Made by a program: the position numbers and the translations under genes | Source: Bartonella sp. HY328 | GTDB taxonomy: Bacteria; Pseudomonadota; Alphaproteobacteria; Rhizobiales; Rhizobiaceae | Length of the DNA stretch: 64,000 nucleotides | Reading direction: 5' to 3' | Assembly (NCBI RefSeq): GCF_025449335.1 | Contig: NZ_CP104883.1 | Location: 377,501 to 441,500, forward strand | Notes under the pieces: model-generated | Seen by the model: the letters and a program-made list of their open reading frames with translations, nothing else | The model's database searches: none | What the model was told of the DNA's origin: nothing | In this document: one piece after another, positions 39,796 through 48,815 of the stretch | How the letters are laid out: the number at the start of each line of letters is the position of its first letter | Numbering within the stretch: position 1 is the first letter of the stretch

Positions 39796-41520
39796 ATGTC
39801 AGGGAGTAAGCCAAATGCGCCTTTATCTCAAAACACTATTGAGGAAGTAGATGTTTTGATTTTTGGTGCTGGTGCTGGCGGCATGAGTGCAGCGTTAATT
39901 GCTAAGCTTGAAGGGCTTGAGGTTTTGCTATGCGAAAAAACCACACAAGTTGGCGGCATTACTGCAACATCAGGCGGTACAACATGGGTACCGGGTACTA
40001 GTCTAAGTGTTGCAGCTGGTGTTGCTGATAGCGCCAAAGACGCTGAAAAATTTTTAAAAGCCATTATTGGTAATCGCGGCGGTGAAGCTAAGCGGTTAGC
40101 TTTCTTGCGCTCTGGCGCAAGCGCAATTGATGATTTTACCCAAAAGACCGAAGTGCAATTTGTGGCTTCCAAAGCCCATCCTGATTATCTTGATGGTGAC
40201 GGCGCAGCCTTCGGCGGCAGGGCTTTATCGCCTTTGCCGTTTGATGGCCGCTTGCTTGGCAAGGATTTTGAGCGGGTGCGACCACCGCGCCCTGAATTTA
40301 TGGGGCTTGGCGGCATGATGGTTGGCCGCGATGAATTGGATATCATCTTAAATCGCTTTAAAAGCCTTGCCAATTTAAAGACAACTTTAAAAATTGTTAG
40401 TCGTTATTTTAAAGATCGTTTGCGTTTTTCACGCGGGACTCGCGTATTAATGGGCAATGCGCTGGTTGCACGGCTATTTTTTAGCCTTAAACAGCAAGGC
40501 TGCATGCCAGAATTTGAGCATAGTCTTAAAGAACTTATACGAGAAAACAGCCGCATTATTGGTGCTAAAGTCGCAACGCCTAACGGCATACGTATTATTC
40601 ACGCGCGCAAAGGCGTTGTTTTGGCAACAGGTGGCATTGCTAATAATAAGGAATTGCGCCAATCGCTTTATCCTGAAGGGACAAGGGTGCAGTGCCTTGC
40701 GCCTTTAAGCAATAATGGTGATGGTGTTGACAATGCCATTAAAATTGGCGCGCGGCTTGATGATGGTTGTGATAGCCCTGCTTTATGGATGCCATGTTCA
40801 TTTCATAAAAAGCCAAATGGTGAAATGGCGGTTTGGCCGCATATTATTTTAGATCGCGCTAAGCCTGGGCTTTTGGCTGTAAACCAAAAGGGCGAGCGGT
40901 TTGTAAATGAATCCAATAGTTATCATGATTTTTGTATGGGGGCGTTGCAATCCAATAAAATGGTGCCAACCATACCAGCCTATTTGATTGTTGATGATGC
41001 CTTTATCCACCAATATGGTTTGGGCCTCGTATTGCCGGGCGGCGTTGGACTTAATCGACTTATCCAATCGGGTTACATCATTAAGGCCGATACATTGGCG
41101 GCTTTGGCGCAAAAAATCAATGTCGATCCTCAAGGGCTCATCAATACGGTAAAGCAATATGATGACGATGCATTAACCGGTATCGATCAAGCTTTTGGGC
41201 GTGGAAGCAGTGTTATGAACCGCTTTAACGGCGATAAAGATAATAAGCCCAATCCTTGTATGCGCGTTTTGGGTAAAGGGCCATTTTATGCGGTGAGTGT
41301 CCGCCCCTATGATCTTGCTAGCAGTGGCGGCATAGATTGCGATGAATTTGGCCGCGTTGTTGATAATGATCAAAAACCGATAGAGGGGCTTTTTGCTTGT
41401 GGCAATGATGCAACCTCCATTTTTCGTGGCACCTATCCAGGCCCTGGTACAACCCTTGGGCCAGCAATGGTTTTTGGATGGCGCATTGGCAAATATCTTG
41501 CCGGTTCACTTAAAGACTAA
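39796..41520 (+). CDS. FAD-dependent oxidoreductase, KstD/fumarate-reductase-like (second)
   Basis: This 574-residue paralogue of the preceding gene has the FAD motif IFGAGAGGMSAA (23-34), ATSGGTTWVPG and the C-terminal GNDATSIFRGTYPGPG. GGGGAGGAT precedes the ATG at 39796. Two neighbouring flavoprotein desaturases suggest two successive dehydrogenations of one ring, as in aromatisation of a cyclohexanone-type compound. Neither has a signal peptide, so they should work in the cytosol. Confidence 0.85.
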   Translation: MSGSKPNAPLSQNTIEEVDVLIFGAGAGGMSAALIAKLEGLEVLLCEKTTQVGGITATSGGTTWVPGTSLSVAAGVADSAKDAEKFLKAIIGNRGGEAKRLAFLRSGASAIDDFTQKTEVQFVASKAHPDYLDGDGAAFGGRALSPLPFDGRLLGKDFERVRPPRPEFMGLGGMMVGRDELDIILNRFKSLANLKTTLKIVSRYFKDRLRFSRGTRVLMGNALVARLFFSLKQQGCMPEFEHSLKELIRENSRIIGAKVATPNGIRIIHARKGVVLATGGIANNKELRQSLYPEGTRVQCLAPLSNNGDGVDNAIKIGARLDDGCDSPALWMPCSFHKKPNGEMAVWPHIILDRAKPGLLAVNQKGERFVNESNSYHDFCMGALQSNKMVPTIPAYLIVDDAFIHQYGLGLVLPGGVGLNRLIQSGYIIKADTLAALAQKINVDPQGLINTVKQYDDDALTGIDQAFGRGSSVMNRFNGDKDNKPNPCMRVLGKGPFYAVSVRPYDLASSGGIDCDEFGRVVDNDQKPIEGLFACGNDATSIFRGTYPGPGTTLGPAMVFGWRIGKYLAGSLKD

Positions 41521-41535
41521 AGTCAGTTTTACGGC

Positions 41536-41560
41536 CGGCTTATCGAGATAAGCCGCTTTA
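41536..41560 (+). terminator. Hairpin between flavoprotein and NIPSNAP genes
   Basis: CGGCTTATC and GATAAGCCG form a nine-pair stem with a tight loop, followed by CTTTAATTT. The U tract is weak, so it may reduce rather than stop transcription into the NIPSNAP gene, or protect mRNA ends. Confidence 0.45.
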
Positions 41561-41610
41561 ATTTATACAAACCAAAAAGAATTTATATAACCCAAGAAAG
41601 GTCAATTATT

Positions 41611-42228
41611 ATGGAACGCTATGAAATTGCAACATTGCAGCTTGCCATGGGGGGCGCTGCCAAGGCCGCCCCAGCTATTGAAGAATTTTGCTCGCAATCG
41701 GGGGCAAAGGGCAAGCTTTTAGGGGCTTTTGCCACTGAAGTTGGACCACTAAACCAAGTTATTCTATTGCGTGGTTTTGATAGCGAAGATGATTTTAATA
41801 GTGAGCGCCAGCGCACCTTAAATGCCGCCAATCCTTTTGGCGCTTCAGAATGGATGAGCAATTTGGTTTTGGATAGCTACATTCCTTTTCCATTTTTAAA
41901 GCCAGTTGAAGCTGGTGAGTTCGGCCCAATTTATGAAATGCGCAGCTATGTCTATAAGCATGGCGGTTTACCGCATATTTTAAAAGCATGGGAAAATGCC
42001 GTGCCAGCGCGTGAAAAAATATCGCCCCTCACGATTGCACTTTATAGCATTGATGGCGAGCCAAGGATTACCCATATTTGGCCATTTAAAAATGCGAGTG
42101 AGCGTTTTGATTTACGCAGTGAATCGGTCAAGCAAGGTGTTTGGCCTCCAGTTGGTGGGCCACAATGGCTAACGAGCGATATGCGCTCGCTTCTTGCTGT
42201 ACCGCTTAGTATTTCCCCTTTACGCTAA
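41611..42228 (+). CDS. NIPSNAP family protein
   Basis: This 205-residue protein is built of two dimeric alpha/beta-barrel (ferredoxin-like) halves. The second half has the NIPSNAP hallmarks IYEMRSYVYKHGGLPHILKAWENAVPARE and ITHIWPFKNASER. NIPSNAP proteins often sit in bacterial catabolic clusters; their biochemistry is poorly known. It is the last gene of the run that begins with pcaD, 90 bases after the second flavoprotein. Confidence 0.85.
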   Translation: MERYEIATLQLAMGGAAKAAPAIEEFCSQSGAKGKLLGAFATEVGPLNQVILLRGFDSEDDFNSERQRTLNAANPFGASEWMSNLVLDSYIPFPFLKPVEAGEFGPIYEMRSYVYKHGGLPHILKAWENAVPAREKISPLTIALYSIDGEPRITHIWPFKNASERFDLRSESVKQGVWPPVGGPQWLTSDMRSLLAVPLSISPLR

Positions 42229-42263
42229 ACTATTTTAAGTACAAAATTTTATGCATGAAAAAA

Positions 42264-42292
42264 GCAGCCATTATATCAATGGCTGCCTTTTT
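42264..42292. terminator. Bidirectional rho-independent terminator
   Basis: GCAGCCATT (42264-42272) and AATGGCTGC (42278-42286) form a nine-pair stem with AAAAAA before and CTTTTT after. It lies between the convergent NIPSNAP and TonB-receptor genes and can serve both. Confidence 0.8.
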
Positions 42293-42310
42293 AAATTTTA
42301 AAAAAACCTA

Positions 42311-44344
42311 TTAGAAGCGGAACTGGGTTGAAATGAGGAATGTTCTACCCTGACCGGAATTCGCCGAGCTTAAGAATGGCGTATAAGTTTTGTTAAACAG
42401 GTTGTTGACCTTAAAGGATAATTCAATATCTTCTTTGAATTTATAGGTGGTGAAGATATCAACAAGGCCATAGCTGCCATCTGATTTATCAACACCTGTA
42501 TAGGTTGAAACCTTGCCTGATGATACATATCGATAACGACCACCAACAGTGAGTTTACGCTCGAATAGACGTGCACCACCACCGATTGAAAAGACATTAT
42601 CTGGCAAATATTGGCTAGCACCAAGGCCAGGTAATATGCCGGGAAGATCGGACTTTGTATGAGTATAGCTTAAATTAGCAAAGGCAAAGCCAGCATCATA
42701 AAGGGCTTCAGCTTCAAAACCGCGGACGCGGGACGTACCAGGCACATTATTATACCAAGTTTGGCAGCGACGGTTTGCCAATGGATCACAACCATCACGC
42801 CCTTCACTGACGATATAATCTTTAATATCCATGTCATAATAGGCAGCTCTTGCACGGAAGAAATCACCTGCAGTAAAGACATCAGCCTTTTTGACATTTA
42901 CACCAAGTTCCCATCCCTTTTGCTTTTCTGGCTCAAGATTAGGATTGGCAATAAAGCCAAAGGTTGTGCTGCCTGGATGAATGCCGCCAACCATAGTTTC
43001 TTGCAAAGTAGGGCTGCGCATAGATTGTGAATAGGTAACATAAGGTTGTAACCAGTCGGTAACATTAACCGCCAAGGTGATGCGCGGATCAACCGAATTA
43101 TGCGATTGGTCCACAAGGGAAGTGCCATCTTTTGCATCACCATTCATTTTATAAAAATTATAACGCAAACCAGCAGTTAGATCGACAATCTTATAGGAGA
43201 AGGTTGTATCAGAAAAAACGCCGCCACTGCTTGCTGTACCATTACTTGGATTAACGCCAGAATTAGCTCCTTCAATCTTATCGCGGAAATATTCAACGCC
43301 ATAAAGCCATTTGACGCCAACCTCTCCAAGATTAAAGCGTGATGTATTGGAAACATCAAAGCCAACACCACGATCTTCAATTTCACGGCCGCTAGAGCCT
43401 CCCCATACACCGCGTAAATTTTCAAAATATTCCATTTTTAAACGGTTGTAATAAGCATTGACATGCAAATCGACCAAATCATTATCCGCAGGATTATAGG
43501 AATAATTGGCGGTTAATGTAGTATTTTTGACATTTTGATTATAGGAATTTGCACCAAAATCATTATTATAGAAAACACCACCAAGATTAAGACGATGATC
43601 GGTACCATAGCCAAATTCAGCTTTAACCAAACCGGAAGTTAATTCTTGACCGGTATTGCTTTGACGGTTGCCATCACCATCCTTAAAATCGCGTGAATCA
43701 CGGCGGCTGATTGCTGCTGCAACACCAGCAATATCATTGCGCACACCGCCAGCAATCATCTCAGAAAAGCCAACGCCATTGCTGCCCCATGATGCCTTAC
43801 CAAGAACGCCATAATTTTGACCGGGCTTGATAATATCTTCAACGCTTAAAGTGCGCAAGTTAACGCTACCAGCCAAAGCACCGCCGCCAGCACCAACAAC
43901 GGCACCGCGCTCTACATCAATTTCAGTTAATAGGTTTGAATCAACATAGGAATAGCCAGAAGCATCATGGCCGGTAAAGCGAAAGTTTTGACGCACGCCG
44001 TCAATCATGGTGTTAACGCGGCCAGAGCCTTCAAAGCCACGAATATTAATTGCAAGACCGGGCTGGCTAGGATTATCCCAAGTGAAAGTACCTGGAATAT
44101 CACGGATAACATCCTGTAAATTGCCACTACCATAGCGGTTAATGTCTTCAGCTGTAACAACACTTACGCCAGCTGGTGTCATTGCTCCATTGCTGCCGGT
44201 AACCGTTACGGTTTGCAATGTATCACTATTTTCGCCGCTATGACTATCTTGGGCATGGGCAATATTGGCCACCAAAAGGATGACCGAATTGAGTGCTATA
44301 CCAGCCATTAAAAGATGCTTTTTCATTTTAAAAGCAACGCGCAT
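42311..44344 (-). CDS. TonB-dependent haem/haemoglobin receptor
   Basis: This 677-residue outer-membrane receptor has a signal peptide ending near AHA (about 31), a TonB-box-like LQTVTVTGS, a plug domain (about 55-165, with IRGFEGSGRVNTMIDGVRQ), and a 22-stranded barrel. It ends in phenylalanine (TQFRF), as outer-membrane proteins do. NPNLEPEKQKGWELG is the FRAP/NPNL-type barrel signature of haem and haemoglobin receptors. GGAG stands eight bases before the ATG at 44344. An ICE-like iron control element lies upstream. No haem ABC transporter is next to it. Confidence 0.88.
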   Translation of the reverse strand: MRVAFKMKKHLLMAGIALNSVILLVANIAHAQDSHSGENSDTLQTVTVTGSNGAMTPAGVSVVTAEDINRYGSGNLQDVIRDIPGTFTWDNPSQPGLAINIRGFEGSGRVNTMIDGVRQNFRFTGHDASGYSYVDSNLLTEIDVERGAVVGAGGGALAGSVNLRTLSVEDIIKPGQNYGVLGKASWGSNGVGFSEMIAGGVRNDIAGVAAAISRRDSRDFKDGDGNRQSNTGQELTSGLVKAEFGYGTDHRLNLGGVFYNNDFGANSYNQNVKNTTLTANYSYNPADNDLVDLHVNAYYNRLKMEYFENLRGVWGGSSGREIEDRGVGFDVSNTSRFNLGEVGVKWLYGVEYFRDKIEGANSGVNPSNGTASSGGVFSDTTFSYKIVDLTAGLRYNFYKMNGDAKDGTSLVDQSHNSVDPRITLAVNVTDWLQPYVTYSQSMRSPTLQETMVGGIHPGSTTFGFIANPNLEPEKQKGWELGVNVKKADVFTAGDFFRARAAYYDMDIKDYIVSEGRDGCDPLANRRCQTWYNNVPGTSRVRGFEAEALYDAGFAFANLSYTHTKSDLPGILPGLGASQYLPDNVFSIGGGARLFERKLTVGGRYRYVSSGKVSTYTGVDKSDGSYGLVDIFTTYKFKEDIELSFKVNNLFNKTYTPFLSSANSGQGRTFLISTQFRF

Positions 44345-44430
44345 AAGTATTCTCCAAAAATAGAAAAAAATTTAATTGAACCATTTTTATTAAATGAACA
44401 AATGCACCAATCTTAAAAATCGGAATTATC

Positions 44431-44447
44431 TTTAGAATCGTTCAATT
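44431..44447 (-). promoter_or_regulatory. Iron control element (Irr box) candidate
   Basis: TTTAGAATCGTTCAATT matches the alphaproteobacterial ICE pattern TTTRGAAYNRTTCYAAA at most positions, including both core halves GAA and TTC. It lies about 90 bases upstream of the haem receptor start. Irr binding at such sites regulates iron and haem genes. Confidence 0.6.
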
Positions 44448-44698
44448 TAAAGGAAGCTAATACTTGCCTTTAAATTTTAATAATAGGATTTAATATTTTA
44501 AGATGGTGCAGATATAATATGGCTGGCTATTTTTTAAAATTTTTGCTGGCTTTATACTGTATTATACCTATGTTCTACATAAACAGATTTTTTCTATCAA
44601 ACATGACTATAATAATCAAGTATTAATTCACGGAAAATTTATCTTAAGTGTGTAATTTGGAATAATTGGAAAATTGGCACCAATAAGGGGGTTTTTGC

Positions 44699-45667
44699 TT
44701 GCAAAAATTTTTAAAATTACAAACGCAATTGGAGCATTGGCAAGCATGGATTTATTTTGCCAGTGTCTTGCTGGCACTTCTTATTGTTTTGGGTAATCCC
44801 AATAGCCAAAAATTTACACCTTTTTTTGAAAATCTCATCAATCCAGCCCTTGCTTTCATGCTTTTTGTCACATTTTTGCAAGTACCGCTTGCGGCTCTTG
44901 GTGGGGTGTTCAAAGATTTACGCTTTTTATCAGTTTTGCTATTTGGCAATTTTATTGTCATTCCATGCCTTGTTTTTGGTTTAAGTCAAATTTTCCCTTT
45001 GGATTTTTTAATGAAGCTTGGCGTTTTAATGGTATTATTATCACCTTGCATCGATTATGTAGTGACTTTCACTCATATGGGTAAAGGAGATGCGCGCGCG
45101 CTGCTTGGTGCAACGGCACTTTTATTATTATTGCAAATGATGTTTTTACCGCTTTATTTATCACTTTTTTTGAGTAAAGAAGCAGCAAATTATATCCAAA
45201 TTGCTCCCTTCATTGATGCATTTTTATGGCTGATCATTATGCCCTTATGTCTTGCAAGTCTTGTGCAGATTTGGGCAAAAAGGCAAAAATTCGGCTTTCG
45301 TTTAAAACAGTATTTTGATTGTCTTCCAGTTCCCGCTACAGCCATGGTGCTATTTATTGTCATTTTAGCTATTGCACCGCAACTAGGCTTGGCTGGCAAA
45401 GCGCTTTTGACTGTTTTGCCGATTTATATCAGCTTTGCAATTTTGGCGCCAATTCTGGGGTTAGTTCTTGCCAAAATTTGCAATCTAGATAAACCACAAA
45501 AACGCAGTATTGCCTTTAGTATGGCAACACGTAATTCTTTGGTGATTATGCCGCTTGCCTTAACAATTCCAAACGCCGTGCCATTATTACCGGCGATTAT
45601 TGTTACGCAAACCCTCATAGAGTTGCTATGCCAATTGATTTATGTTGAGATAAGCAAACGTCTTTAG
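44699..45667 (+). CDS. BASS/ACR3-like membrane transporter
   Basis: This integral membrane protein of 322 residues has about 10 hydrophobic spans and resembles the bile acid:sodium symporter/arsenite ACR3 superfamily, often labelled arsenic resistance protein. Recognisable pieces are PALAFMLFVTFLQVPL in the first half and MATRNSLVIMPLAL in the second. Substrate is unknown. The start is TTG at 44699, after AGGGGG at good spacing. It stands alone, 58 bases before a Pho box that belongs to the next gene. Confidence 0.78.
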   Translation: MQKFLKLQTQLEHWQAWIYFASVLLALLIVLGNPNSQKFTPFFENLINPALAFMLFVTFLQVPLAALGGVFKDLRFLSVLLFGNFIVIPCLVFGLSQIFPLDFLMKLGVLMVLLSPCIDYVVTFTHMGKGDARALLGATALLLLLQMMFLPLYLSLFLSKEAANYIQIAPFIDAFLWLIIMPLCLASLVQIWAKRQKFGFRLKQYFDCLPVPATAMVLFIVILAIAPQLGLAGKALLTVLPIYISFAILAPILGLVLAKICNLDKPQKRSIAFSMATRNSLVIMPLALTIPNAVPLLPAIIVTQTLIELLCQLIYVEISKRL

Positions 45668-45724
45668 TGTGTAAAACATAGGTTATATTTCTTACAAATA
45701 TCATTATTTACTCATGTTATTTTT

Positions 45725-45753
45725 CTGACATAAATATGTCATTTATCTGTAAC
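45725..45753 (+). promoter_or_regulatory. Pho box (three units)
   Basis: Three heptamers follow each other with exact 4-base spacers: CTGACAT (45725-45731), ATGTCAT (45736-45742) and CTGTAAC (45747-45753). The 11-base period and the CTGTCAT-like sequence are those of PhoB binding sites. The site is about 65 bases before the start of the acid phosphatase autotransporter. Confidence 0.65.
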
Positions 45754-45818
45754 ATCGCTACGGCATTAGCACCCTTAATTATTAACTTTGGCAACATTGG
45801 ATATTGAGGGCAGCTTTA

Positions 45819-48764
45819 ATGCTAAAAACCACACAGAAATTCCTTTCCTATCTTTTATTGAGTTCGGCTTTAGTGACGATTGCAGGGGTGCAAGCACAGG
45901 CGCAAACCAATACAAATATCAAAGCGACAGAATTGCTTATGGGTTTTAGTCAGCTAAATTCAACCGAAGCTGGCCGCAATGCCTTACGTGAAAACTTGGA
46001 AACAACGTTGCGCATTAATAATCAGGCAACAGCAGCAGAGCGCCAACAGGCAATTTATGATGATACAACCGGCTATCTTGTTGGCTCGCTCTATAATGGT
46101 CTTTTAGCAGCAGATGCGTTGGGGCCGCAGCTTGCACAAGTCTATAAGGACAATAATTCGGTCACTGAGCGCTTTCAGGTAACGACTTTTTCCCCAAACT
46201 TTTCCAAATATATGAGCGCAATGAGCGCGATTGTTGTTGGCGGCGATTCTGCCGTGGCAAAAAATTATTTTGCCAATGGTAGTTATGATGGTAATCCCGA
46301 TCATCCGCTAACCGGCATTACAATGCCAAGTGATGGCATATTTAATACCTATGATGTTGCTTATAATCCATTGCCAGAAAATGCCAATAGCGTTGGTGAC
46401 AGCCGACCACTGCAAGTTGCACCAGATCGGGTTGTGGCTTTTGATGGCGTTAATTATTTTGGCAAGCCAGTTAATACCGCAACTAATATTTTCCCCGGTG
46501 TAAGCCATAATGCCGCGTTTCCTAGTGGCCATTCGGCAACTGGTTTTGTGACAACGATGAGCATGGCAATGATGGTGCCAGAGCGTTATAAGGAAATGAT
46601 GCTGCGCGGTAGTGAATATGGTAATAGTCGTATCGTGCTTGGCGTGCATTATGCGTTTGACGTGATTGGTGCGCGTATTCATACGCTTTATGCTTTGACG
46701 CAAGCGCTCAATAATAATCCAGATTATTTAAATAGCGAAGTTCCTGGTATTTTGGGTGGTCGTTTTGCCTTGCCATCAGATTTTAAAGCACTTTTTGATG
46801 CTGCCCAGCAAGATTTGCGTAATCTTTTAAATGAAGGTTGTGCTGGTGATCTGACGCTTTGCACCAAAACCACCGATGGTTTTGCCCAATCATTAAAAGA
46901 TAAGGAAGTTTATCGCTACCGTTTAACTTACGGTTTGCCAACTGTTGGAGCCACCAATCTTGATGCCGTTGTGCCAGAAGGTGCGGAAGTTTTAATTGCC
47001 AACCGCTTTCCTTATATGAGCAAGGAACAATTGCGCGAAGTTTTGGCAACAACTGAAATTCAATCAGGCCATGCTTTAGATAATGGCAGTGGTTATGCAC
47101 GCTTAAACCTTTATGATGCAGCAGATGGTTATGGTGCTTTTAATGGTCTTGTTACCATTAATATGGATAGCACCAAGGGCGGCTTTAATGCCTATGATAC
47201 ATGGGGCAATAATATTGGTGATTATGTTGCGCCATCAACAGGCGTTACAACTCAAGGCTCATTTACTAAAAATGGCACTGGTATGCTTGAGCTCTATGGC
47301 GATAATAGCTGGAGCGGCACAACAACTATTAATGGCGGCTCGCTAATCTTTACCGGCAATTCAAATCTTAGTGGTGCAATGATCAATAATAGCACCTTGT
47401 CGCTTACTTCAATTAATCGCCCATTGCCGGGGCATCAATTAACCGTTGGTTCTTATCATGGCGGTGCGGGCAGTGTACTTGAAATGGCAACCAGCTTTGG
47501 TGGCGATCAATCAGCTACCGATATGTTGCATGTTACCGGAGACACAAGTGGTACAACCGCATTGCGTGTGATGCGCACTGGTGGCGAAGGCGCAGAAACT
47601 TTAAATGGCATTAAACTGATTGAAGTTGATGGTGCATCTAATGCACAGTTCACTCTTGCCAATGGTGACTACATCACTCCCGAGGGCAAGCAATCGATCA
47701 TTCTTGGCATTTATGGCTATTCCCTTTATAATAGTGGCGGTATTACTGGTAATGATGGCAATTGGTATTTGCGCTCGCATTATCAACCTGCTGTGCCAGT
47801 CTATGAAACTTATGGCCAAGCCTTGTTAGATTTAAATGCAGTTTCTACCTATCGCGAACGCGCTGGTGGTCGCTATTTCTTTGATCCATATAGTGCTGCC
47901 AATAATACAGCCGAGGCAGGCAAAGCTGGCTCACTATTTTGGGGGCGCGTTGAAGGTGGCCATAGAAAATTTGACCCTAGCCGCAGCACCAGCGGTGCCG
48001 ATCATTCGACCAATATGGTTAAGTTAGAAGCTGGACTTGATCTATTGCTCAGCGAAAATAGCAATGGCAAATTGCTTGGCGGCATTTTTGTTAATTATAC
48101 CAATGGCTCCACCAAAATTGACGCCAATGTAGGCGATGGCAAGATTAAAACTGACGGCTATGGTTTTGGTGCTAATCTAACTTGGATCGGCGAAAACGGT
48201 TTTTATGTCGATGGTCTTGCCAAGATGAATTGGTATAATAGCGACCTTGATTCAAATATTTTACAAGGCTTGCGCTCGGATAATGATGGCACGGGCTATG
48301 CATTGTCTATTGAAGCTGGCCGCCGCTTTGGTTTGGATAATGGCTGGATCATTACCCCACAAGCGCAGCTAAGCTGGTCATCGGTTGATTTTGATGATTT
48401 CACTGGCCCTTATAATGTACGTGTATCATTGGATAAAGCCGAAAGCTTAACTGCTCGTATTGGTCTTGGTTTTGAACGCGAAACCATCATCAAACAGCAA
48501 GATGGCAGCCAGAATAAAAGCAATATTTATGCAATTGCCAATATCTATCAAGATTTCGCCGATGGTGTAAAAGTAAAACTTAATGACAAAGCCTTTGAAA
48601 ACCGCAATCAACGCACTTGGGGCGGTGTAACTATTGGTGCTAATTATAGCTGGAATGATGATAAATATGCGCTTTTTGGTGAGGGCACAGTTAAAACCAG
48701 CTTACAAGATTTTTCAGATAGCTATGCAATAAAGGGCAGCGTCGGATTTAAAGTAAAGTGGTAG
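45819..48764 (+). CDS. Autotransporter with class A acid phosphatase passenger
   Basis: This 981-residue type V secretion protein has a signal peptide (about 1-30, AQAQA) and a class A non-specific acid phosphatase/PAP2 domain (about 60-300). The signature is present: PSGHSAT, then SRIVLGVHYAFDV. Later comes a beta-helix region with an autotransporter-associated repeat (GTGMLELYGDNSWSGTTTINGG). A C-terminal 12-strand barrel (about 690-981) ends in tryptophan. It should display or release a phosphatase at the cell surface. The ATG at 45819 follows GAGG; a TTG 15 bases upstream is less likely. The Pho box supports phosphate-starvation induction. Confidence 0.9.
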   Translation: MLKTTQKFLSYLLLSSALVTIAGVQAQAQTNTNIKATELLMGFSQLNSTEAGRNALRENLETTLRINNQATAAERQQAIYDDTTGYLVGSLYNGLLAADALGPQLAQVYKDNNSVTERFQVTTFSPNFSKYMSAMSAIVVGGDSAVAKNYFANGSYDGNPDHPLTGITMPSDGIFNTYDVAYNPLPENANSVGDSRPLQVAPDRVVAFDGVNYFGKPVNTATNIFPGVSHNAAFPSGHSATGFVTTMSMAMMVPERYKEMMLRGSEYGNSRIVLGVHYAFDVIGARIHTLYALTQALNNNPDYLNSEVPGILGGRFALPSDFKALFDAAQQDLRNLLNEGCAGDLTLCTKTTDGFAQSLKDKEVYRYRLTYGLPTVGATNLDAVVPEGAEVLIANRFPYMSKEQLREVLATTEIQSGHALDNGSGYARLNLYDAADGYGAFNGLVTINMDSTKGGFNAYDTWGNNIGDYVAPSTGVTTQGSFTKNGTGMLELYGDNSWSGTTTINGGSLIFTGNSNLSGAMINNSTLSLTSINRPLPGHQLTVGSYHGGAGSVLEMATSFGGDQSATDMLHVTGDTSGTTALRVMRTGGEGAETLNGIKLIEVDGASNAQFTLANGDYITPEGKQSIILGIYGYSLYNSGGITGNDGNWYLRSHYQPAVPVYETYGQALLDLNAVSTYRERAGGRYFFDPYSAANNTAEAGKAGSLFWGRVEGGHRKFDPSRSTSGADHSTNMVKLEAGLDLLLSENSNGKLLGGIFVNYTNGSTKIDANVGDGKIKTDGYGFGANLTWIGENGFYVDGLAKMNWYNSDLDSNILQGLRSDNDGTGYALSIEAGRRFGLDNGWIITPQAQLSWSSVDFDDFTGPYNVRVSLDKAESLTARIGLGFERETIIKQQDGSQNKSNIYAIANIYQDFADGVKVKLNDKAFENRNQRTWGGVTIGANYSWNDDKYALFGEGTVKTSLQDFSDSYAIKGSVGFKVKW

Positions 48765-48785
48765 TTTTGCACTTATGATAAAAAT

Positions 48786-48815
48786 AAAAACGGCTGCTTC
48801 GGCAGCCGTTTTTAT
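48786..48815. terminator. Bidirectional terminator with UUCG loop
   Basis: AAAACGGCTGC, loop TTCG, GCAGCCGTTTTT: a strong stem with A and T tracts on both sides, between the convergent autotransporter and FRG genes. Confidence 0.88.
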
